Source: Anastatus disparis
Lineage: Eukaryota > Arthropoda > Insecta > Hymenoptera > Eupelmidae
Direction of reading: 5' to 3'
DNA length: 64,000 nt
Assembly (NCBI GenBank): GCA_017163975.1
Contig: JAFFSR010000291.1
Location: 3,105,001 to 3,169,000, forward strand
Below the pieces are notes generated by a model that ran no database searches, was not told the origin of the DNA, and saw nothing but the letters and a program-made list of their open reading frames with translations. Each line of letters opens with the position of its first letter. Position 1 is the first letter of the stretch. Positions 55,632 to 64,000 of the stretch are shown in pieces. The position numbers and the translations under genes are program-made.

Positions 55632-57486
55632 TTAAATTGGTTTACGCTTACGTACACGTTTCTCTTCGAATGACCGATGTAGTGGATTTCTGACACGTTT
55701 TTGTCCTTTTTTCGCAGCTGTTTCTCTTTTTATCATCCAGCAGTAATCTGCTAACATGTTGATACCCCAGTTTCCTTGAAATCTACGTTCAAACTCCTTT
55801 AAATCTTGGTGAAATCGTTCACCATGCTCTTCACTAAAGTCTCCGTTATTTTCAGGAAACTGATCAACGTGTGAATCAAGAAAATGAAGTTTTAAGTTCA
55901 TTAGACAACCCAATTTTTCAAAATTACGTACCATTCTTTTCACAATAGCTTTATAATTCGTGTCTTTGGCATTACCTAAAAATTTCGTCGATACCTCTTT
56001 AAAACTTAACCATGCTGCCTTTTCAACATCAGTCATGCTTTGTTCAAAGTTTTCGTCTCTAAATAAAGTTCGGATTTCAGGACCATCAAAAATACCTTCA
56101 TTTAATTTAGCATCAGATTTATGGGGAAATACTTTGCTTATATATTGGAAGCATTGACCGTCCTTGTCCAAAGCTTTAACTAATTGCTTTATCAATCCAA
56201 GCTTTATATGCAGAGGCGGTATCAAAATTTTCGAAGGATTAACGAGTGGATCTTTTATAACATTCTGTTTTCCAGGTTCAAACGATTCTCTTGATGGCCA
56301 AATTTTCTTTTTATAGTGTTTTTTCTCTATCTCTGCTATCAAACATGCATAAATAACATGGGTACTTCGTAAATCCAGATTGTTGTCCAAGTATCATAGA
56401 TAAAATCTTTAAATCGCCACATATTTGCCATTTATGTTCTCTATATTTTATTTTCGTTAAAAGTAGTTCAAGATTGGAATACTCTTCTTTAAGTACTGTT
56501 GAATGTGCTAATGGTATAGGAGCATATTTATTTGTGATATTGAGGAGTACTGCTTTAAGGCTGCGCTTTGATGAATCAATGAATAGTCGCCAATTTTCAG
56601 GTTTGTATATGTTGGGTTTCAATTCATCAATAAGACCTTTCACGTCCGTGCAATAAACCATATTAGAATCATTCTTGAAATAATTTCTAAAGCGCTCTTC
56701 TCGATTACGATATGCACATACTTTAGTACCCTTTGTCAACATATTTCGTCTCTTAAACTCTGAAGCCATAAACTCTGATTGTTCCTTAGATAAACCACTC
56801 TTTCTAAATAAATCGTTCAGACTTTTTTGATCAAACTTTTCAACAGTTCGTTCTTCACCCTTAGGAATATACTCTTCATCACTATCCAGAGAATGTTCTT
56901 CAGGTGAACTTAGATCTTCTTCATTTGATGAGCTTCCGTCTGCGGCAATCAGATTTTCAGTTGTTTCATCTGTCGAGTTTTCATCTACATTTAGATTCCC
57001 TAAGCCTGTTGTAAAACTATCTCTTGAATCTTTATTTTCAAAAATATCTATAAAATTCTTGGATGGAAATTCTATACAAGAAGTATTAGGATATACTATT
57101 CCTTTTTTCTGTATCTTGTCTAAACCTTGTATCTTTGTTAAACAAAAATAGCAATCATTTTCATCTTTTGGTTCCTTCCACTTTGTAGGTATAGTAAATT
57201 TTAATTTGGACCTAGCCTGACTGGTGTTGTATCGATTCATCATGGCATAACATGAAGCACATATATAATGAGGAACCCAAATTTTATCCTGTTGAGAAAT
57301 CTCAATATCAAAACATTTTTGATAGATAAAATTAATATTATCTGTGATTTTTCTTTTGTTTCGTTGTCCAATATATTCTGAACATACATAACAGAAATTA
57401 TCTTGAGATCCATTACACGTATGGTTAAAACTGTTATTGGATGTACCAGCGCAGTTTAAAAAAGGTTGAAAATTTGAATTAGCCAT
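55632..57486 (-). pseudogene. Transposase-like protein, left arm, one frameshift
   Basis: Minus strand, ATG 57486, about 617 codons if one extra A in the run at about 56318 is ignored. The N-terminal Cys-rich region (CYVCSEYIGQRNKRK, YICASCYAMMNRY, DCYFCLTKIQGLD) resembles a zinc-binding domain. An acidic linker follows, then WRLFIDSSKRSLKAVLL, IPLAHSTVLKEEY, WQICGDLKILSMILGQQ, YPCYLCMFDSRDREK, IPPLHIKLGLIKQLVKALDK, FSEEHGERFHQDLKEFE and MLADYCWMIKRE. From memory this is a multicopy uncharacterised family in insects and other animals. Asp in FIDSS, Asp in CGDLK and Glu in HGERFHQD are candidate DDE residues (inference). The C-terminus is KR-rich (RVRNPLHRSFEEKRVRKRK). Confidence 0.7.
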
Positions 57487-57499
57487 ATTGTTGAATTAA

Positions 57500-57813
57500 A
57501 CCCCACACACTAGGAATCCTGTTCCGATCGCAGGTGAGTCCGCCGTCCTAGGGGTGATAACTCTCATACCTCCCCAGGCCTAAGTATGAGAGCTTTCCGA
57601 CTTTGACGAGGACAATGTCAACTCGTCGTCGGACACACTACGGCATCATTCTCACATCCTAGTGCTCCCCTGCAGGACAGCGCGCCTTCGCTGGGTTCGT
57701 TACTGCAAAGTATTGAGTACACCGAATCATTCTACATATCCCATTTTCAGGGCAGTTGTCATCGTGACCAATACTTCGCAGCAGCAGGTTTTTTTAGGTA
57801 CCCTTATAGAGTA

Positions 57814-57857
<44 letters not shown>

Positions 57858-57860
57858 CTT
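57500..57860. other. GC-richer spacer block and (AT)n tract
   Basis: Upstream of the left-arm start codon. Bases 57500-57780 are clearly GC-richer, with a TCTCATACCTCCCCAGGCC and CCTAAGTATGAGAG inverted segment (about 57561-57591). (AT)n at 57819-57856. Possible promoter region of the transposon, or an unrelated insertion. Confidence 0.35.
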
Positions 57861-58016
57861 TGGAAAAAGATCATAAGTCCCATTCGTTTATAAACAATGC
57901 TTTAAGATCAATGACAGTGTACAACAGTGATTAAGTGAACGGAGCTTTAAAATGAAACCGAATTCATTTCTAAACAACAGTACCCAGTTTTACAACAGAA
58001 TAAGTATAAATAAAAA

Positions 58017-59353
58017 TTGACAGATCAAATTGTCTCTGACACAAACACACCAAATGAAGAAGATCTAAGTTCACCTGAAGAACATTCTCTGGATAGTGAT
58101 GAAGAGTATATTCCTAAGGGTGAAGAACGAACTGTTGAAAAGTTTGATCAAAAAAGTCTGAACGATTTATTTAGAAAGAGTGGTTTATCTAAGGAACAAT
58201 CAGAGTTTATGGCTTCAGAGTTTAAGAGACGAAATATGTTGACAAAGGGTACTAAAGTATGTGCATATCGTAATCGAGAAGAGCGCTTTAGAAATTATTT
58301 CAAGAATGATTCTAATATGGTTTATTGCACGGACGTGAAAGGTCTTATTGATGAATTGAAACCCAACATATACAAACCTGAAAATTGGCGACTATTCATT
58401 GATTCATCAAAGCGCAGCCTTAAAGCAGTACTCCTCAATATCACAAATAAATATGCTCCTATACCATTAGCACATTCAACAGTACTTAAAGAAGAGTATT
58501 CCAATCTTGAACTACTTTTAACGAAAATAAAATATAGAGAACATAAATGGCAAATATGTGGCGATTTAAAGATTTTATCTATGATACTTGGACAACAATC
58601 TGGATTTACGAAGTACCCATGTTATTTATGCATGTTTGATAGCAGAGATAGAGAAAAACACTATAAAAAGAAAATTTGGCCATCAAGAGAATCGTTTGAA
58701 CCTGGAAAACAGAATGTTATAAAAGATCCACTCGTTAATCCTTCGAAAATTTTGATACCGCCTCTGCATATAAAGCTTGGATTGATAAAGCAATTAGTTA
58801 AAGCTTTGGACAAGGACGGTCAATGCTTCCAATATATAAGCAAAGTATTTCCCCATAAATCTGATGCTAAATTAAATGAAGGTATTTTTGATGGTCCTGA
58901 AATCCGAACTTTATTTAGAGACGAAAACTTTGAACAAAGCATGACTGATGTTGAAAAGGCAGCATGGTTAAGTTTTAAAGAGGTATCGACGAAATTTTTG
59001 GGTAATGCCAAAGACACGAATTATAAAGCTATTGTGAAAAGAATGGTACGTAATTTTGAAAAATTGGGTTGTCTAATGAACTTAAAACTTCATTTTCTTG
59101 ATTCACACGTTGATCAGTTTCCTGAAAATAACGGAGACTTTAGTGAAGAGCATGGTGAACGATTTCACCAAGATTTAAAGGAGTTTGAACGTAGATTTCA
59201 AGGAAACTGGGGTATCAACATGTTAGCAGATTACTGCTGGATGATAAAAAGAGAAACAGCTGCGAAAAAGGACAAAAACGTGTCAGAAATCCACTACATC
59301 GGTCATTCGAAGAGAAACGTGTACGTAAGCGTAAGCCAATTTAAAAAAACATC

Positions 59354-59393
<40 letters not shown>

Positions 59394-59435
59394 AACATAG
59401 ACAAAATGTTAAGTTTAACGTACACAATAGGCTAA
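58017..59435 (+). pseudogene. Transposase-like protein, right arm, N-terminally truncated
   Basis: Same coding sequence as the left arm from EEDLSSPEEHSLDSDEEY onward, but the zinc-binding N-terminus (about 185 residues) is absent and no ATG start replaces it in context. The central frame is intact where the left copy is frameshifted (A5 here, A6 there, about 58661). Near 59270 this copy has A5 where the left has A6, which changes the C-terminus after ETAAKK. It is therefore unlikely to be functional alone. Confidence 0.7.
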
Positions 59436-60025
59436 GTTAATATCTTGAATTTACAGTCAATGCTGTGAAAGACTCTAAAATTAGTATTTCAGACGTAAAA
59501 TTTTTAAAAAATCGATAAATTTACCATATACAGTTCTTGTCACCGCCCTCTAGAAGTAGTTTTTACACAATCTGACTTTAAATTCATGATCAGCAATCTG
59601 AAAAACCCCCAGGATAGTATTTCCAATGTTTATCGACTCTTCAAAAGACGCATGATTAAATTTTAATATTGTTTAAATCCATTTTAGGCAAAATTTCGAC
59701 TTTTACCGATTTCCTCATCTTTTCAGCCCCATACAGAGGACTAGAATCGCGTTAAAAAAATTTGAAGGTATGGTTTCCCGTGTATTTTTTCCCGTAGAAT
59801 TCGATTTTGAAGTCCAATTAACCGTATCTCATGATTTGTTTTTTCTAGACTCGAAAAACCGCAAAAAAACCGTAAAAAATGAGGTTTTTTCAATAAAACT
59901 CTGAGAAAAGGTAGGAAAACCCTATATTTTTATTACAGATTCGGATTCAGCGTCGAAAAATACATGGGAATATGTATGTCCGGTCAAAAGTTCAGACATT
60001 TTTTTTCATTTTGTGGGCCTGTGTA

Positions 60026-62439
60026 ATCAACTGATGCATGACCCATTCGAAAATGCCACAACATAGCGTAGTTGTTTGTATTTATTTTCTCCGTCGCTTT
60101 TGTATTTTCAATCTCACATTGAGATTCTTCACTGACTTTAATCTGATGTGATTTATAAATATTTCTGTCTGCAATCTAAATATTTTTCTTCTTTGACTGT
60201 CTGAGTTTTTTTTTCTTTTTATTAAATTGATTATTTTCTTCAATATGCTGTTCTTCGTTCATTCTACTTGTCGTTACATATACTAGAACCTGTCTTTATT
60301 TTAAATTATTTTCTGTTGCATCTCATTTAAATTCAATCAACCAATATTGCTGATTATATATTGGTAAAGATGAAAAATCTTCATTTAAGTCTTCCATGCA
60401 GATTACTCTGTCTAAAATAATAAATTTTCCATCAGTCGTATTTGTTTGCACGCTTCCTTCTCCCTTAGATTTAAGATTTGCGCTGCAGTCTTTATTTGCG
60501 CATTAGACTCCGTCCAGTTGTTTAATAAATGTCTTGAAATCAACTTTGAATTTGTCGAACGTTCTGTCGCACCATTGTCAGCACTCGGTTCATTAGTCTT
60601 TTTGTTTCTAGATTCTAATTGGTTTAAAACTGCCTCCTTTTTGATATTTTCCTCTGTTATATTTTACATAATTTTTTTGTCTCCTTTTATTGACAGATTT
60701 TGCTCGTATTTAATTGACATTATTAATTAGATTAGCTATCTTACTTGTGAATGCTGTCCGACCTGTACTTTCTTTACTTTTATTATTATAATATTTTGAT
60801 TCATACCTTTTTCTGTTTTTCTGTCTCGAGTGTCCCTGACACTTTGGACATGTTGAGATCACATGGTCACGGGTAAATCTCTGACAAAAGTAACACTTCT
60901 TTATGCTATTTCCCTGTCGTAGGCAGTCGCTGGCACAGTACCCATAACTGTCGCATTCAAAACATCGCACTTTCTGTATCGCTCTTGATTTGACCATCAT
61001 AGCTGTCGTTTAATGGCTTTCAACCTGCATAATAAGTAACTTTAGTTTATCATAAGATAACCCTTTCACCATAACAATTTCTGTCATAAAATTTATTTCT
61101 TCTACTTGATGTACTTTGCTTATGATAGCATTATAAAAGAAATCTCTTTCGTCTTCTTCAGGCAACGATTTAACTTTTGGCATGTTATTATAACTTCTTA
61201 CTATTTCTTCAAATCTGTCTATAAAATTAACTGCCTTTTCTTTCGCTGGATCATACTGTATGTTGTATTTTTTTTTTTTTTTTTCAATACTAGATGAAGT
61301 TACATTTACCTCGCTTCAATTTAATTATTTCGCTTTAATTTTTTTAATTCTGTTCAACAATTCAACTAAATCTTCAATTTTCATAACTCTAGCATGATAG
61401 TCTTTATCTATTCTATTTATTAAAATGTTACGAACTTTCATTTGCTACAATAGTACTATCTACAACATACAATAAGTCCAGCGAACTTAATTCAGACATA
61501 AAATAATCCAAAGTTTTCAAATGTGATTTGAGTCGTTAATTTATAATAGCGTTTTACTGGTCCGTCTTTTTTAGTTAGTCCGGTTTTAATAATTTCTGTC
61601 AATTGTTTAAAAACGTCTAAAATACTGTCATTTTCTTTATTAAGTCTTTTATCAACCTTTATTTGTATTAAACGCGATATTTTCCATTTATTTACCAGTC
61701 CTAAGTATTCGTCTAAGACTGTCGAGTTCCCGGAACCTTCTGCGTTAAGTGTATAATTTTCAAAATCATTGTTTACCTTATATGTCGTTTTGCTGTCTTT
61801 AGATTTATCTGTTCTTTCTGACTCGTTACCTGTAGTAATCCTCCTTTCCCTGTTCATATTTCTCCCTCATTGCGTTCAGAGCCTGGCCGTCAAAGACCCA
61901 CATGGCGCTTCTCTCCTTCACCATCAAAGCCATCAAATCGTCATTTCCTTTCTGCTCTATTCTTCTTTTCTTCGCCTCTCTTGCTCTTTACCATTTCTGC
62001 CTTAACTGTATTGAGTTTATCCATTACCTTGTCCAATTTGTCAGATAGGTCTGCCAATTTTGCTTCAGTCATTTCATTGATTCTGTTTTCTGTCTCCGTC
62101 TTTTTCTATTTCTGCCGTTTCAGTCGTATTGTAATGCTTATCTGTCTCTTCTCGGTCTTTAGCTCCGTCTTCGTTCTTGTTTTCATCTGTTTTTCCGTCG
62201 TATACATATTTTTCCAATACATCATTCAATTTTGCTGTCAAACCTTTGATTTGTTTTTGTCTTTCCTTAACTGTCGCTATTTGACCTCCTGCAGTTACTT
62301 TAACTACAGTTTTCACAGAGCCGTCTTCAAAACCGTCACTTTATTCCACTTTTTGTTCTGTCTCGTTATATAGCCCCTCCGTCTTCTCAGTCTCATTGCT
62401 GTCGTTAATTCTGTCTTTTCTCTCTTTCTTATCAGTCAT
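60026..62439 (-). pseudogene. Ty1/copia-like gag and start of pol, broken
   Basis: Minus strand, likely ATG at 62439 (MTDKKERKDRINDSNETEK). The N-terminal part is charged and coiled-coil-like (VKERQKQIKGLTAKLNDVLEKY), with a stop near 62340. A middle gag domain follows at 61857-61492 and about 61260-61010 (DPAKEKAVNFIDRFEEIVRSY, LPEEDERDFFYNAIISK), then two zinc knuckle-like motifs (CFECDSYGYCASDC and CYFCQRFTRDHVISTC, 60965-60850). After several stops, downstream sequence ends in LWHFRMGHASVDY (about 60065-60024), the GAG-pre-integrase motif of copia elements. There the 5-kb inverted-arm transposon begins. No integrase or RT follows beyond 54944, so the element is a remnant. Confidence 0.65.
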
Positions 62440-62589
62440 AGTGTGACCACCTATCGTACAATAGGGCATATATAATCTGTCTTCACTCTGTCTTCATCTC
62501 TGTGACTGTCCTTATCACCAGGTCAAATTCTTCACTCGTAACGTACTTGTCAACTATATAGGAATAGTAAACCAATATAAATAAAATTC

Positions 62590-62905
62590 ATATAATTTTG
62601 CCGAACACAAGCAAAACTAGATAATTCACGTTAGAGTTAATTATATATATATATTATGAGCTTAATAGACCGAACACAAGCCCTTCAAGCTCAATATATC
62701 TATCAAAATAAAGTGAATCAACCTAGTATGCCGAACACAAGCAATATTAGGTAATTCATATTTATGACAATTTAAGAGAATCAATCTAACATGCCGAACA
62801 CAAGCAATGTTAAATCAATCAAATTTGCCAGTTATTTATGTATATTTTTATATTTATAATAATAAATATGTGCTATTATTCCCATACACAATATACTGAA
62901 CACAA
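62590..62905. repeat. CCGAACACAAGC tandem repeats
   Basis: Five degenerate units of 60-100 bp, each with (TG)CCGAACACAAGC followed by AT-rich sequence (starts about 62602, 62671, 62731, 62792, 62887). They lie 5' of the copia-like gag, perhaps its leader or LTR region. Confidence 0.65.
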
Positions 62906-64000
62906 GTATTATTATGTATGTGAAAGCAGTAACTATGATCGATCAATATTATTTTTTAAATTATTTTTAAAAACCATGGATATATTTATTAAAAAAATAT
63001 TTTTATATACGTACGTTCAAGCTTAATAAAATAAAATTTTTAATTTGAAATAGTCATTATTCATTATCTAATTTGTATTCAATCTGTCATAATTTTGAAT
63101 ACAATGCTGCCTTCAACAACTGTCATATACATATTCTCATGAGGATGTTTTGTGCAGTTGCAATAAACTTCTTTCCTCTGTATAATGATAATTTCAATTA
63201 ATTAAGCATTCTTAAATATATTTTTCTTAAAGTCGTTCTTTTCTGTCTTTTTTTTTTTTTAATCGGTCTTTTGTATGCATTTACGTAAACTTTATTTTTG
63301 TCCGCTTTGATTTAGTTCGTTTCGCTTCACTAATTCTGTCTCTTTCTTAATCTGTCATTTTTTATCGCGACGACGCGCACATTCCTATACATATACGATC
63401 ACACTTATACACTGTCTCTTTTCATTATGCTATAACCATGTTATACGTACATATGTATACGTAAATACCTGCGAGTTTATTCTCGCCTTTTAGCAGTCAC
63501 CGTCTTTCTGTCTTTTTCTAATTGCGCGCGCACGTCTTCACGGTCTTTTTATTGTACACGGCGTCGACATCGTTTTATCAACTCGACTTGGGCCTATGGC
63601 CGCCATGTTTGTGTGCATTATTCTCTTTCAGTTTGCAGAAGTCAGGCTAATGCCTTTCTTCCTTCAAGCAATCATACTTAGTATTTCAACATAAAAACGC
63701 GTCCGTTTTTACATTTATTTTTAATTATAGCGAAATTTAACCAAATCTAAGCGGCATTTTTGCAAATATTAGTTTTTAACCGGTTTTCATTTATTTCTGT
63801 CTATACCGTCATAAATCTGTTCAGAACTCGAGCGTGGATCCACTATACATACATATATATATACACACGCATACACATATATATATATACATATGCACAC
63901 ATACATATACATAAAAACCTTCACTTCGTGTTGTCGTTTATTCAGTCTATCAATTTTATTTTGTGCGTGCATGGTCTTTTCTCTCGTTCTAGATACATAC
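62906..64000. other. Non-coding, possible leader/LTR of copia-like element
   Basis: AT-rich, then at 63300-63620 GC-richer with several CG-containing words (GCGCGCACGTC, CGGCGTCGACATCG), possibly LTR or regulatory. A TA/CA microsatellite at 63840-63915. No paired LTR can be seen within the window. Confidence 0.35.

Larger units (their letters stand above)
54945..60023. mobile_element. DNA transposon with 2-kb inverted arms
   Basis: Inverted arms 54945-56927 and 58051-60023 are almost identical, starting CACAGGCCCACAAAATG and flanked by TA (the symmetry extends to TTACACAGG). A 1.1-kb spacer (56928-58050) holds the N-terminal part of the left-arm gene, its upstream region (a GC-richer block 57500-57780) and an (AT)n tract. 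Each arm carries the same transposase-like coding sequence; only the left one is full length. Arm differences are mostly in homopolymers and in a GA/CT microsatellite (55577-55618; 59356-59391). It is inserted next to copia sequence: the minus-strand frame LWHFRMGHASVDY ends exactly at 60024. Confidence 0.75.

Noticed and set aside
61769..62373. Hydrophobic plus-strand frames suggesting a membrane protein
   Set aside because: Antisense to the charged, coiled-coil-like gag region.

Overview
The window reads as AT-rich (by eye roughly 70% A+T) nuclear DNA of an animal, most likely an arthropod. It has spliced genes with GT-AG introns, non-LTR and LTR retrotransposons, a tRNA-derived SINE and many microsatellites. 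I cannot name the species; an insect (for example a parasitoid hymenopteran) is only a guess. I see no bacterial operons, rRNA, genuine tRNA genes or CRISPR.

One ordinary host gene is recognisable: a six-exon minus-strand gene (43297-47112) encoding a ZFYVE19/ANCHR-like protein (N-terminal FYVE-type zinc finger, three MIM-like helices, C-terminal B-box zinc finger). A short spliced minus-strand gene remnant (22870-23500, plus a split exon) is unrecognised. Almost everything else is mobile DNA, deeply nested.

Layout. 1-9640: a Jockey/I-like LINE (minus) broken by a 3.6 kb TTAA-flanked foldback element, a MITE with 3-bp target duplication and a SINE. 9781-12745: a large palindromic element with 131-bp internal repeats, carrying a second SINE copy whose A box is split by a palindromic TA-flanked element. 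13636-16100: small MITEs, a Ty3/gypsy integrase fragment and a TAC-rich foldback. 17540-20530: 3' end of a second LINE family, then a broken Ty1/copia pol. 23607-27949: a nearly intact TTAA-flanked DNA transposon encoding a spliced DDE-type transposase fused to a DEDDh exonuclease domain. 27990-34545: a longer copy of the second LINE (minus), riddled with TTAA insertions and palindromes. 35903-36210: a piggyBac-like MITE. 37967-42415: a giant element holding two satellite arrays. 43297-47112: the ANCHR gene. 47729-49790: a three-deep nest (GACGTC foldback, TTAA element, hAT-like element). 50186-53330: more foldbacks and CA-rich tandem duplications. 53512-54381: an acidic/zinc-finger ORF. 54945-60023: a DNA transposon with nearly 2 kb inverted arms, each carrying the same transposase-like gene, inserted beside a copia gag (60026-62439).

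The main theme is TTAA. About eleven separate insertions are flanked by TTAA, and several have an internally available empty site (a LINE reading frame, a second LINE copy, or another satellite unit) showing exactly one TTAA before insertion. The window also contains a candidate source of transposase (23607-27949). A second theme is a set of palindromic elements beginning CCC and followed within about ten bases by an A run, with 2-bp duplications where an empty site can be read. All coordinates come from reading by eye; no database search was possible.
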